From Clostridium ljungdahlii DSM 13528 (GTDB lineage: Bacteria; Bacillota; Clostridia; Clostridiales; Clostridiaceae), in assembly GCF_000143685.1 (NCBI RefSeq), contig NC_014328.1:248001-312000 (forward strand): a stretch of DNA of 64,000 nt, written 5' to 3'. Both the position numbers and the translations under genes were made by a program. Below, piece after piece: positions 1-9,489 of this stretch. Position 1 is the stretch's first letter; every line of letters begins with the position of its first letter. Below the pieces are notes generated by a model that was not told where the DNA came from, did no database searches, and was given only the letters and a program-made list of their open reading frames with translations.

Positions 1-1212
<1,212 letters not shown>

Positions 1213-1278
1213 AGTGATTTATTAAGCAAAATTGGTTTGAGAGAATTTTGTTTAATGTAAATTTTAAAGGAGATTAAT

Positions 1279-1677
1279 ATGTCAGAAGTTTTAAAATTAA
1301 CTATCCTTACTCCCGATAGAGAATTCTATGAAGGAGAAGTAGTAGAAGTAATAACGGAAAGTATTCAAGGCGACATAGCAATTCTTCCAGACCATATGCC
1401 TTTAGTTACCACTTTAAAACCTGCAAATACCGAAATCGTTCAAAAAGATGGCAAAAAATTAAAGGCATTTACATCAACCGGAGTACTGGAAGTAATAAAT
1501 AATGAGCTAAAAATTTTATGTGATTCTTGTGAATGGCCAGATGAAATAGACATAGATAGAGCAAAAGCTGCTAAAGAAAGAGCTGAAAAAAGATTAGTTA
1601 GTCAGAAAGATGGAGTCGATGTAAAAAGAGCAGAAATGGCATTGGCTAGAGCACTGGCTAGAATTAATCTGAAATAA
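1279..1677 (+). CDS. atpC: ATP synthase F1 subunit epsilon
   Basis: Epsilon subunit of F1, which couples the rotor to the catalytic head and can inhibit hydrolysis. It has 132 residues, the usual length. The N-terminal beta-sandwich (LTILTPDREFYEGEV, GDIAILPDHMPLVT) is followed by the C-terminal helical hairpin rich in Ala, Arg and Lys (residues about 95-132). Its ribosome site AAGGAG lies just before the ATG. It is the last gene of the atp operon: a strong terminator follows at 1715. Confidence 0.97.
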   Translation: MSEVLKLTILTPDREFYEGEVVEVITESIQGDIAILPDHMPLVTTLKPANTEIVQKDGKKLKAFTSTGVLEVINNELKILCDSCEWPDEIDIDRAKAAKERAEKRLVSQKDGVDVKRAEMALARALARINLK

Positions 1678-1714
1678 TGGAGCTTTTGATATTGCTGTAT
1701 TTTAATTGAAGATA

Positions 1715-1768
1715 AAAAACACTATCTAAAAATCATTAATACAATGATTTTGGATAGTGTTTTTTTTG
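1715..1768 (+). terminator. Terminator of the atp operon
   Basis: A long AT-rich hairpin (arms about 1715-1737 and 1743-1766, small loop) ends in a run of eight T. It lies directly after atpC and separates the atp operon from ywmB. Confidence 0.9.
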
Positions 1769-1981
1769 TATCTAAAAATATTCACATTTTGTTATTTAGA
1801 ATTATATACTAATATAGGTCCCTCCTATGGAATCTTTATTTTTTGAAATACTAATGTCAGTTCTCTAGTATAAAAAAAGACTATCAGATAAAATTTAGCA
1901 ACTTAAACTAAGTAGAAATCTATTGAATATTAAAAGGAAAAGTTGTCCATAATTTTTAAAGAGAAATAGAAGGGGGTGAAA
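1769..1981. other. AT-rich leader region before ywmB
   Basis: About 210 bases with no convincing gene. The only notable item is a very strong ribosome site (AGGGGGTG) at its right end, which serves the minicistron at 1982 and not ywmB directly. The promoter for ywmB-murA must lie here, but no single -35/-10 pair stands out by eye. Confidence 0.5.
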
Positions 1982-2020
1982 ATGTTCTGTTTAATTTTGT
2001 GCAGAACTAAATATATATGA
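1982..2020 (+). CDS. Possible 12-codon minicistron coupled to ywmB
   Basis: An ATG placed five bases after AGGGGG opens a 12-codon frame (M-F-C-L-I-L-C-R-T-K-Y-I). Its TGA stop overlaps the ywmB ATG as ATGA. ywmB has no ribosome site of its own and no in-frame start further upstream (TAA at 2008), so translation of ywmB probably depends on ribosomes ending on this short frame. That is inference; it could also simply be a leader with a misplaced ribosome site. Confidence 0.4.
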   Translation: MFCLILCRTKYI

Positions 2021-2754
2021 AAAAACTAAAAATGTTAAGCTGTTTATTGGTTCTTGTATTTTCTTTTCAATATTATGTTTGTGCTTCAGGAGATAATTTG
2101 GGTGTAAGATCTACATTATTCCAAAAATCCGTTTCTAATCTAAAGGAAACAGATATATTTAAAAACATATTAGAAAAGACTAACAGTACCCCGGTGGAGT
2201 GTGGAATTATGGCTACTTTTAATACTTCTAGTGGTAAGGAAAAGGTTGTAGATGAAATATTTAAGGTATTAATGAGATATAGTGAGTGTAACAAAAAAGT
2301 GTGGAGAAATAATAAAATTTATTGTATAGAATTTAATGGATATTATGCAGAGGGCTATGTAGAAGGTGTAGAAAATGAAAATTATAATATCATTACAGTT
2401 AACATTACAAGAAAATCCAGTCAGTACAAATTACAGGATTTGAAAAGTATGGTAGATAGATCTCTAGGTGATAGAAAAGAAAAGTGTAAGTATTTTGAAT
2501 ATGTAAAGGCAAAAACTCAGAAACAAGACGTAAGTAGTGTAAATAGTGAAGTTAAAAACATTTTAAAATGCTATGGTACATCTGACATTAAAACTATAGC
2601 TTTAGAGGAAGGATACAGTTCTACTGCTTATACACATAAGTATGAGCCAATACAAAGTGGCACAGGTTTAATAGATTTTAACTATGCTGTTGTAAAATAT
2701 GATACAGGCACTTATATAATTATGGGAACTCCAGAAATAATGGTTACATATTAG
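2017..2754 (+). CDS. ywmB: YwmB-like secreted protein (DUF1779 family)
   Basis: A 245-residue protein with a signal peptide (residues 1 to about 24: Lys-rich start, LLVLVFSF core). The rest is a mixed alpha/beta domain with few marks. The call rests mainly on length and on position between atpC and murA-spoIID, exactly where ywmB sits in Bacillus subtilis. The family has been labelled TATA-box-binding-like on fold grounds, but no function is established. Conserved presence in spore formers suggests an envelope role in sporulation. The start at 2017 lacks its own ribosome site and overlaps the stop of the minicistron at 1982. Confidence 0.75.
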   Translation: MKKLKMLSCLLVLVFSFQYYVCASGDNLGVRSTLFQKSVSNLKETDIFKNILEKTNSTPVECGIMATFNTSSGKEKVVDEIFKVLMRYSECNKKVWRNNKIYCIEFNGYYAEGYVEGVENENYNIITVNITRKSSQYKLQDLKSMVDRSLGDRKEKCKYFEYVKAKTQKQDVSSVNSEVKNILKCYGTSDIKTIALEEGYSSTAYTHKYEPIQSGTGLIDFNYAVVKYDTGTYIIMGTPEIMVTY

Positions 2755-2848
2755 GAATCATATAATATGGATGTTTTTGTTAAATGTAACTTATAAGGCG
2801 GTACAAAAATTAAGTAACATATTAGCAATTATAGAATGGAGGAACATT

Positions 2849-4108
2849 ATGAGTAAAATAGTAGTTAAGGGAGGAAATAAACTGCATGGGGAAGTAAATA
2901 TCAGTACTGCTAAAAATTCTGTATTGCCTATTATAGCAGCTTGTATTTTAAGCGGAGATAAATGTGTAATAGAAAAAGTACCAATGCTTGAAGATGTTTT
3001 TGTAATAAGTGACATATTGAGGAGTATATCTGCAGATATAAATATAGACAAAGATACAAATAAAGTAATAATAGATTCATCTAATATAAAAGATTGTAAC
3101 CCATGCAGCGAATTGGTAAAAAAAATGAGGGCGTCATTTTTAATAATGGGTCCCATGATAGCTAGGTTTGGAAAGTTCAGATTATGTCTTCCAGGTGGAT
3201 GCAATATTGGAACTAGACCTATAGATCTTCACTTGAAGGGATTAAGTGCTCTTGGAGCAGAGGTGAATGTAGGGCATGGATATGTAGAAGCAAGTGCTAA
3301 GAAATTGATAGGGGATAAAATATATCTAGATTTTCCTTCAGTAGGGGCTACAGAAAATATAATGATGGCATCAGTAATGGCAGAAGGAGAAACTATAATA
3401 GAGAATGCAGCAGAAGAACCCGAAATAAGGGATCTGGCAAAATTTTTAAATAGCATGGGGGCAAATATTATTGGTGCAGGGTCAGGTACTATTAGAATAT
3501 TAGGAGTAAAAAGCTTAAAGGGAAGTACTCATAGACCAATATTTGATAGGATAGAATCTGGTACTTTTATGGTGGCAGCTGCTATAACTAGAAGCAAGAT
3601 TAAAATAAATGGTGCTAATGAAGAATACTTAAAACCTATAATCGCCAAGTTAACTGAAGTTGGAGTTCATATAAGCTCACAAGGAAGTAGCTTGATTGTA
3701 GATGGAAGAGATGAATTAAGACCAGTAGATATTAAAACTATGCCTTATCCTGGATTTCCAACTGATATGCAGTCACAGATGACAGGACTTTTATGTACTG
3801 TTATGGGTACAAGTATAATAACAGAAACTATTTTTGAAAATAGATTTATGCACGTAGCAGAGATGAAAAGGATGGGAGCAAACATAAAGATAGATGGAAG
3901 AAGTGCTGTTATAGAAGGTGTAAAAAAACTTACTGGAGCAGAAGTTAAAGCAACTGACTTAAGAGCAGGTGCAAGCCTTATACTTTGTGGGTTGGCAGCA
4001 GAAGGTGAAACAGAAATTGCAGATATATACCATGTAGATAGAGGCTATGTAGATATTGAAAAAAAATTAAAAGCACTAGGAGCTGATATTAAGAGGATAA
4101 ATGAATAA
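2849..4108 (+). CDS. murA: UDP-N-acetylglucosamine 1-carboxyvinyltransferase
   Basis: Catalyses the first committed step of peptidoglycan synthesis, transferring enolpyruvate from PEP to UDP-GlcNAc in the cytoplasm. It has 419 residues, the normal length. The substrate-site Lys-Asn is in STAKNSVLPI near residue 20. The catalytic Cys is residue 118 in LPGGCNIGTRPIDLH; this is the residue attacked by fosfomycin in the family. The start was moved to 2849: an earlier in-frame ATG (2771) would add 26 residues not seen in the family, whereas ATGGAGGA lies just before 2849. It sits between ywmB and spoIID as in Bacillus. Confidence 0.97.
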   Translation: MSKIVVKGGNKLHGEVNISTAKNSVLPIIAACILSGDKCVIEKVPMLEDVFVISDILRSISADINIDKDTNKVIIDSSNIKDCNPCSELVKKMRASFLIMGPMIARFGKFRLCLPGGCNIGTRPIDLHLKGLSALGAEVNVGHGYVEASAKKLIGDKIYLDFPSVGATENIMMASVMAEGETIIENAAEEPEIRDLAKFLNSMGANIIGAGSGTIRILGVKSLKGSTHRPIFDRIESGTFMVAAAITRSKIKINGANEEYLKPIIAKLTEVGVHISSQGSSLIVDGRDELRPVDIKTMPYPGFPTDMQSQMTGLLCTVMGTSIITETIFENRFMHVAEMKRMGANIKIDGRSAVIEGVKKLTGAEVKATDLRAGASLILCGLAAEGETEIADIYHVDRGYVDIEKKLKALGADIKRINE

Positions 4109-4132
4109 TACTCCTATTATATATATTATTAG

Positions 4133-4174
4133 ACAAAGAAAAGATTAGAACAAAATTTTTTCTTTGTTTTTTTA
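4133..4174 (+). terminator. Terminator after murA
   Basis: Ten-base-pair hairpin (arms 4133-4142 and 4158-4167) followed by a T run. Confidence 0.8.
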
Positions 4175-4292
4175 TTGGAATATTTTATAAGATATTGCAA
4201 TAAAAATATAATATTGTAGTTTAAAATATATATAAGGCATTTTCAAAGAAATGAATTGATATTTTCTTTCAAGGGCCTAACAGGAGAAAAAT

Positions 4293-5339
4293 ATGAAGAA
4301 TGATGTATTAGACTTTTTAAAAAAATTTATTATTTTAGTATTTATGGGTACATTATTTATAATTGTACTTTCCTTATTTATAGTTGGAACTGGAAACTCA
4401 AAATGTGATAATTTACCTCAATTCCTGATAAACTCAAAAAATATAATACTAAAAAAACAGGATACCAATTCAGAAAAAATAAAGGTGTATATAACTAAAG
4501 AAGATAAAGTAAAAGAAATGGATTTAGAGCAATATGTAACAGGAGTAGTAGCTGCTGAAATGCCTGCGGAATTTTCGGAAGAAGCACTTAAAGCACAGGC
4601 TGTGGCGTCTAGAACTTTTGCAGCTGCACATATGGAGGTGTACGGAGGGAAAAAATACAAAAGCAATACAGGTGCAGATGTATGTGATACAGTCAAGTGT
4701 CAGGTGTTTGTTAACAAAGAAGATAGAATTAAAAATTGGCCTAAGAGTGATGGGGATAAGTATTGGAGCAAAATTGTAGATGCAGTGCAAGCTACTTCAG
4801 GTCAGGTGCTGACTTATAAAAATAAATTGGTGATGGAGCCATACTATTTTGCAGTAAGTGCAGGAAAAACTGAAAATTCAGAAGACGTATTTGGAGAAGC
4901 AGAGGGATATTTAAAGAGCGTAGAAAGTCCAGGAGAAGAAAGTGCTAGAAAATATAAAACTTCAGTGAAAATGTCATATGTGGATTTTATAAACAAGGTA
5001 AACTCAAGTTACGCTAATTCAGGGTTATCTTCAGAAAATTTATCTAATCAAATAGCTATAAAAAGTAAAAATGAAAGTGGATCTGTAAAAGAAATTAAAC
5101 TTGGTGCTGTTACAATATCTGGTACAAAATTTAGAGCTATTATGGGATTGAATTCGGCAAACTTTAGTATAGATTTTAAAGATGGTGTGTATATTCAGTG
5201 CATTGGATATGGACATGGAGTTGGAATGAGCCAGTGGGGAGCTAATTATATGGGCAAAAATGGCCAAAACTATAAAAATATATTGTCTCATTATTATGAG
5301 GGAACTAGTCTAGAAGATGTAAACTTATTTAAAAAATAA
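4293..5339 (+). CDS. spoIID: Stage II sporulation protein D, peptidoglycan lytic transglycosylase
   Basis: Membrane-anchored hydrolase of the SpoIID/SpoIIM/SpoIIP engulfment machine, which remodels septal peptidoglycan so that the mother cell can engulf the forespore. The 348-residue protein has an N-terminal transmembrane anchor (residues about 15-37) and a SpoIID/LytB domain. The likely catalytic Glu is residue 89 in VVAAEMPAEF, matching Glu88 of B. subtilis SpoIID. The C-terminal GYGHGVGMSQWGA motif is also typical. A clear AGGAG site precedes the ATG. Expression under sigma-E is expected from the family; I did not identify its promoter by eye. Confidence 0.96.
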   Translation: MKNDVLDFLKKFIILVFMGTLFIIVLSLFIVGTGNSKCDNLPQFLINSKNIILKKQDTNSEKIKVYITKEDKVKEMDLEQYVTGVVAAEMPAEFSEEALKAQAVASRTFAAAHMEVYGGKKYKSNTGADVCDTVKCQVFVNKEDRIKNWPKSDGDKYWSKIVDAVQATSGQVLTYKNKLVMEPYYFAVSAGKTENSEDVFGEAEGYLKSVESPGEESARKYKTSVKMSYVDFINKVNSSYANSGLSSENLSNQIAIKSKNESGSVKEIKLGAVTISGTKFRAIMGLNSANFSIDFKDGVYIQCIGYGHGVGMSQWGANYMGKNGQNYKNILSHYYEGTSLEDVNLFKK

Positions 5340-5392
5340 TGATTATATCATCTAATTGTATGTTACTAAAATACATTAAATAAATATTAAGT

Positions 5393-5421
5393 AAAAAAGA
5401 GGGAAATTTCCTCTTTTTTTT
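5393..5421 (+). terminator. Terminator after spoIID
   Basis: Short hairpin (AAGAGG paired with CCTCTT) followed by eight T, in the gap before the M23 gene. Confidence 0.8.
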
Positions 5422-5490
5422 GTAAAAAAATTTCATAAAATATGTATTTTTTTCTATTCTCTGGACAAACTACAAAAAGGAGGTGTTAGT

Positions 5491-6207
5491 ATGAACAAAA
5501 AATCTTTTAACAAAGCAATCAACTTTTTAAAAAAGGAGAGCTTTTATGTAATACTGTTTATATGTTTATGCATTGCAGTAACAGCAGCAGTAATAACAGC
5601 AAGAAATAATAAAAATCAAAGTGCACAGCTTCAAAAAAGTCAGGCTGTAGAGCAGAAAAAAATTAGGGAAACAGCAAAGGCAAATGAAAAGCCTTCTTCC
5701 AATTATAATAATGCTCTTCAAGTAAAAAAGGATAATAAGTCAAAATCCAATATATCTAATAACGAAGCATCGAAGGGAGTATCTAACTCAGTAAGCACTT
5801 CCTTTCAAAAGCCAGTAGAGGGTAATATTGCAAGAGGTTATTCAGAGGATCCAGTATATTGGGATTCTACAGCAACTTATAGACCAAACTTAGGATATGA
5901 TATACAAACTCCACTTGGCAAACCAGTGTTTGCAGCTATGGATGGAAAGGTAGAATCAGTAAATACAGCAACACAGGATGGAGTAGAAGTTATTATAGAT
6001 CATCAAAATGGATTAAAAACAGTTTATTCTAACCTAGATCCAAATGTGAAAGTTAGTGCAGGTCAAACCATAAAAAAAGGAGCAGTTATTGGAGTAGTTG
6101 GGAAAAGTACATTGAGATCAGCTTATGAGAAATACGGAGATCACTTGCACTTCGCTGTTTTGAAAGGAAAAGAATTTGTTGACCCAGGTAAATATATAAA
6201 ATACTAA
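5491..6207 (+). CDS. spoIIQ: SpoIIQ-like membrane-anchored M23 (LytM) protein
   Basis: A 238-residue protein with one N-terminal membrane segment (about 17-36), a low-complexity Lys/Ser/Asn linker, and a C-terminal LytM/M23 domain (about 110-238). Its place between spoIID and spoIIID points to SpoIIQ, the forespore half of the zipper with mother-cell SpoIIIAH. The second zinc motif HLH is intact (His218, His220) and Asp137 is present, but the first zinc ligand, normally His in HxGxD, is Asn133 (N-L-G-Y-D). The enzyme is therefore probably impaired or inactive and used as a binding scaffold, as for B. subtilis SpoIIQ, whose LytM site is also degenerate. The ribosome site AAGGAGGTG is excellent. 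Confidence 0.85.
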   Translation: MNKKSFNKAINFLKKESFYVILFICLCIAVTAAVITARNNKNQSAQLQKSQAVEQKKIRETAKANEKPSSNYNNALQVKKDNKSKSNISNNEASKGVSNSVSTSFQKPVEGNIARGYSEDPVYWDSTATYRPNLGYDIQTPLGKPVFAAMDGKVESVNTATQDGVEVIIDHQNGLKTVYSNLDPNVKVSAGQTIKKGAVIGVVGKSTLRSAYEKYGDHLHFAVLKGKEFVDPGKYIKY

Positions 6208-6212
6208 TATTT

Positions 6213-6245
6213 GGCCATTTCTTAGAATTTTATGGAGAAATGGCC
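6213..6245 (+). terminator. Hairpin after the spoIIQ-like gene
   Basis: Perfect ten-base-pair stem (6213-6222 with 6236-6245). No T run follows, so it may be an mRNA 3' end or a processing hairpin and not a classic terminator. Confidence 0.45.
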
Positions 6246-6429
6246 CATACACAATGAATTTTAAAATATTAATCAGCATATTTATAAATATATAGGAACA
6301 AGTATAATTGGCAGAGATTATTTAGTTTAATGATAAATACGAGTAAATACGTTTATGGATATATAATGTAAAGTTTCATCATCAATTGTTGATTGTAAAA
6401 CGGTAACTGTAAAAAGGAGTTGAATAAAA

Positions 6430-6684
6430 TTGAAAGATTATATTGAAGAAAGGGTTTTGGAAGTTGCCAAATATATAATAGGATCTAAGGCCACAATAAG
6501 GAAAACGGCTAAAGTTTTTGGGGTAAGTAAAAGTACTATACACAAGGATATGACAGAAAGGTTGCCTAAAATAAATCCTCAGATCGCTCAGGAAGCTAAG
6601 AGTATATTAGATTATAATAAGGCAGAGAGACATATAAGAGGTGGTAAAGCTACTAAAATGAAATATAAAGCTATTGAAGGCTAA
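6430..6684 (+). CDS. spoIIID: Stage III sporulation transcription factor SpoIIID
   Basis: Small DNA-binding regulator of mother-cell genes that adjusts sigma-E and sigma-K regulons. The 84 residues match the family length. The helix-turn-helix spans about residues 22-43 (TIRKTAKVFGVSKSTIHKDM), followed by the basic tail used for extra DNA contacts. Translation starts at TTG, with AAAAAGGAG ten bases upstream. The order spoIIID-mbl is the same as in Bacillus. Confidence 0.96.
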   Translation: MKDYIEERVLEVAKYIIGSKATIRKTAKVFGVSKSTIHKDMTERLPKINPQIAQEAKSILDYNKAERHIRGGKATKMKYKAIEG

Positions 6685-6721
6685 AAACATTCCTATTATA
6701 ATTAGAATATGATATGATAAT

Positions 6722-6750
6722 AAAGGTAAATAAATTTACCTTTTAGTTTC
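6722..6750 (+). terminator. Weak hairpin between spoIIID and mbl
   Basis: Nine-base-pair stem AAAGGTAAA with TTTACCTTT and a four-base loop, followed by a short T-rich stretch. It would reduce but probably not abolish read-through into mbl. Confidence 0.45.
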
Positions 6751-6781
6751 AAAAGCAAAGGAGATTAGGAGTGAAAAGGGA

Positions 6782-7813
6782 ATGTTTTTTAGCATAGGAA
6801 CAGATATGGGAATAGATCTAGGTACAGCAACCGTACTTGTTTATATTAAAGGCAGGGGGGTAATTTTAAAGGAACCTTCAGTTGTTGCTATAGATAAGAT
6901 AAAAAATAGAGTACTAGCTGTAGGAGAAGAAGCATGGCAGATGATAGGTAGAACACCTGGTAATATCGTTGCCATTCGTCCATTAAAAGATGGAGTTATA
7001 TCTGATTATGATGTAACGGAAAAAATGTTGAAGTATTTTATAAGCAAGGCTTGTGGTAAAAATAGAATATCTTCACCAAGAATAGTTGTTTGCGTTCCAT
7101 GTGAAGCTACTGAAGTTGAAAAAAGAGCTGTAATTGATGCGGCTAAAAATGCAGGCGCAAAAAAGGTATTTTTAATTGAAGAACCACTGGCAGCAGCTAT
7201 AGGAGCTGGTATTGATATAACTAAGGCAAGTGGAAATATGGTAATAGATATAGGTGGAGGAACCACTGATGTAGCAGTAATTTCACTTGGAGGAATAGTT
7301 GTAAGGTCTTCTATTAAAGTTGCAGGTGATAAGTTCGATGAAGCCATAATGAAATATGTGAGAAAAGAACATAAGTTGATGATTGGTGAAAGAACCTCGG
7401 AAGATTTAAAAATAAAAATAGGATCTGCTTTTGATAGAGATGAAGAAGTAAGTATGGAAATAAGAGGTCGTGATTTAATTACAGGACTTCCTAAAAATAT
7501 AACGGTATCTTCTGCGGAAATGAGAATAGCACTAAAAGAAACTGTAAATTCTATAGCAGATACAACTCGTGCAGTACTGGAAAAAACACCACCAGAATTA
7601 TCAGCTGATATAGCTGATAAAGGTATTTTTATGACTGGTGGAGGTGCACTTTTAAATGGATTGAGTAATTTAATACAAAAAGTAACTAACGTACCTGTTT
7701 ATGTTGCAGAAGAACCAGTATCATGTGTAGCACTGGGTACAGGTAAAGTACTTGAATATTTAGACAAAATGGAAGTAGTTTTTAGCGGCGATGATATAAC
7801 GTTAATAGATTAA
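6782..7813 (+). CDS. mbl: Rod-shape-determining actin-like protein Mbl/MreB
   Basis: Bacterial actin homologue that forms membrane-associated filaments guiding lateral wall synthesis. It has 343 residues. Phosphate 1 is seen in GIDLGTATVLVY, phosphate 2 in MVIDIGGGTTDVAVISLGG, and the adenosine motif in IFMTGGGALLNGL. Position after spoIIID matches mbl of B. subtilis, so Mbl is preferred over MreB, but the paralogues are hard to tell apart by eye. The ribosome site AGGAG lies ten bases before the ATG. Confidence 0.93.
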   Translation: MFFSIGTDMGIDLGTATVLVYIKGRGVILKEPSVVAIDKIKNRVLAVGEEAWQMIGRTPGNIVAIRPLKDGVISDYDVTEKMLKYFISKACGKNRISSPRIVVCVPCEATEVEKRAVIDAAKNAGAKKVFLIEEPLAAAIGAGIDITKASGNMVIDIGGGTTDVAVISLGGIVVRSSIKVAGDKFDEAIMKYVRKEHKLMIGERTSEDLKIKIGSAFDRDEEVSMEIRGRDLITGLPKNITVSSAEMRIALKETVNSIADTTRAVLEKTPPELSADIADKGIFMTGGGALLNGLSNLIQKVTNVPVYVAEEPVSCVALGTGKVLEYLDKMEVVFSGDDITLID

Positions 7814-7822
7814 AACAAAGAA

Positions 7823-7870
7823 AAAATCTAACTTATTTAGTATTATGTATTTTTTAATAAGTTAGATTTT
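7823..7870. terminator. Bidirectional terminator between mbl and yyaC
   Basis: Perfect 15-base-pair stem (7823-7837 with 7856-7870) with A-rich left and T-rich right flanks. It sits between two convergent genes and can serve both. Confidence 0.85.
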
Positions 7871-7904
7871 AATTTTCTTATATACACTAAAATGTTAGAC
7901 ATAG

Positions 7905-8462
7905 TTAAATATCAATAAATATGTTGTTGTAATATAAATAATATGAATGAATTAATGAATAAAGTATTACTTCAGCCATACTTAAAACTAAATTAAGACG
8001 TATATTGCTGCTGGAATTATTAAATAAATCTTCACTGCTATTTGAATCAACTATACCTATTATTGAGGAATTCCCTACATCCGGGAGAGATTTCCCTACA
8101 CCTTTGCCAGGATGAACTGGAAAGTCTCTTACTTGAATATCGCCTATAGTTTCTAGATCACCTAAGCAAGCATCTATTCCTATAATGTTTTTATGCGGGT
8201 GAAGTAAATTTATTTTATTCAGTTTGCTTTCAATGTTTAAAGCATGTATAGGATCTGAGATTGTACCGTAGACAGGTAGAGGAAAATGTTTGCACTTTAA
8301 AAGTGTACCTACTAAGGGACCCAGACAGTCCCCTATATATCTATCTGTACCAATGCATACAATTATGGTATCGTTATTAATGTAATTTTTTAAAAAATAG
8401 GCAAGCTTGTAATATGCTAAGGGATCTTTATAATTAGTTTTTGCTTTATTCAATATATTCAC
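7905..8462 (-). CDS. yyaC: YyaC family spore protein (GPR-like fold)
   Basis: A 185-residue protein of the YyaC family found only in spore formers; it is related in fold to the germination protease GPR, but no activity is established. Characteristic stretches are IVCIGTDRYIGDCLGPLVG near residue 35, then IGIDACLG and VGKSLPDVGNSSIIGIVD. It is transcribed on the minus strand, convergent with mbl and divergent from the tRNA cluster. A ribosome site (GAAGGTG) lies before the ATG. Confidence 0.85.
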   Translation of the reverse strand: MNILNKAKTNYKDPLAYYKLAYFLKNYINNDTIIVCIGTDRYIGDCLGPLVGTLLKCKHFPLPVYGTISDPIHALNIESKLNKINLLHPHKNIIGIDACLGDLETIGDIQVRDFPVHPGKGVGKSLPDVGNSSIIGIVDSNSSEDLFNNSSSNIRLNLVLSMAEVILYSLIHSYYLYYNNIFIDI

Positions 8463-8622
8463 CTTCTTTTATGTATGTACTTGTGAAGAACACTATATAT
8501 AATTTATATGATGAGTTTATACAAATTATTAAAGTTAAATTAAGTGAATATGATTTTGAAAGAAATATAGAGAAATATGGAGAAAGATATATATAATATT
8601 AAAATTTAATCATATATTAAAT

Positions 8623-8651
8623 TTGATAATAAGTTAATAAAACTGTATACT
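8623..8651 (+). promoter_or_regulatory. Sigma-A promoter of the tRNA cluster
   Basis: TTGATA (8623-8628) and TATACT (8646-8651) separated by exactly 17 bases, about 50 bases upstream of the first tRNA. Confidence 0.75.
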
Positions 8652-8702
8652 AATTTACGTTGAGTACGTTCTTGTTTTAAAGAGCGTAGGGTAATAAAAT
8701 AA

Positions 8703-8778
<76 letters not shown>

Positions 8779-8783
8779 AACAT

Positions 8784-8868
8784 GGAGGAATTCCCGAGTG
8801 GCCAAAGGGGGCAGACTGTAAATCTGTTGTCAGTGACTTCGATGGTTCGAATCCATCTTCCTCCACCA
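8784..8868 (+). tRNA. tRNA-Tyr (anticodon GTA), copy 1
   Basis: 85-nt class II tRNA with a long variable arm and encoded CCA. The acceptor GGAGGAA pairs with TTCCTCC; the anticodon loop contains ACTGTAAAT. It lies six bases after tRNA-Thr, in one transcript. Confidence 0.97.
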
Positions 8869-8877
8869 TAAATATAA

Positions 8878-8953
8878 GGGCGCATAGCTCAGCTGGGAGA
8901 GCATCTGCCTTACAAGCAGAGGGTCATAGGTTCGAGCCCTATTGTGCCCACCA
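8878..8953 (+). tRNA. tRNA-Val (anticodon TAC)
   Basis: 76-nt cloverleaf with encoded CCA. The acceptor GGGCGCA pairs with TGTGCCC including one G-T pair; the anticodon loop reads CCTTACAAG. Confidence 0.96.
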
Positions 8954-8974
8954 TTTAGAATAATAATAGAATAA

Positions 8975-9050
<76 letters not shown>

Positions 9051-9055
9051 AATGC

Positions 9056-9140
9056 GGAGGAATTCCCGAGTGGCCAAAGGGGGCAGACTGTAAATCTGTT
9101 GTCAGTGACTTCGATGGTTCGAATCCATCTTCCTCCACCA
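9056..9140 (+). tRNA. tRNA-Tyr (anticodon GTA), copy 2
   Basis: Identical to the tRNA at 8784. Only the five-base spacer from tRNA-Thr differs between the two pairs. Confidence 0.97.
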
Positions 9141-9147
9141 TAAATAT

Positions 9148-9175
9148 AAAGGCACTTTTAGGTGTTTTTTATTTT
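9148..9175 (+). terminator. Probable terminator of the tRNA cluster
   Basis: A short hairpin with G-U pairs (GGCAC with GTGTT) is followed by a T-rich tail. Weak, but it is the only candidate before the SAM riboswitch. Confidence 0.4.
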
Positions 9176-9219
9176 ATAAAAATTTTATAATCTTAATAAA
9201 TCAAAAAATTATATTATAG

Positions 9220-9319
9220 CTCTTATCAAGAGAGGCGGAGGGAACAAGGCCCTATGAAACCCGGCAACCAGTGAAAATCACCAAGGTGCCAATTCCTGCA
9301 GTATTCTGCAAGATAAGAG
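9220..9319 (+). promoter_or_regulatory. SAM-I (S-box) riboswitch aptamer
   Basis: All S-box landmarks are present: P1 arms CTCTTATC (9220) and GATAAGAG (9312), the GAGGCGGAGGGA-type 5' core, CCCGGCAACC, and the GGTGCCAATTCC segment. It lies upstream of metK, which makes the SAM ligand. The 3' arm of P1 (GATAAG) can instead pair with CTTATC at 9344-9349 inside the terminator, giving the antiterminator. Thus low SAM should allow metK transcription. Confidence 0.96.
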
Positions 9320-9336
9320 AGTAGTTAAGTTATTTA

Positions 9337-9363
9337 ACCTCTTCTTATCGAAGAGGTTTTTTT
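9337..9363 (+). terminator. SAM riboswitch terminator
   Basis: Stem AACCTCTT with AAGAGGTT (9337-9344 and 9351-9358), then a T run. Its loop holds the CTTATC that competes for P1 of the aptamer. Confidence 0.92.
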
Positions 9364-9489
9364 AATTGATATGCCACTTTAGGTATTTCAGTTTATATTG
9401 TGAATATAGGATTTAAATTAGCATTTAATGCAATAGAATTAATTCACTTATTGTAAGAAAAGTATATTTTTACATGGGAGGTATAGAAA

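Noticed and set aside
2771..2848. Upstream start for murA giving 26 more residues
   Set aside because: No ribosome site, and the added residues do not belong to the family; 2849 has GGAGGA just before it.
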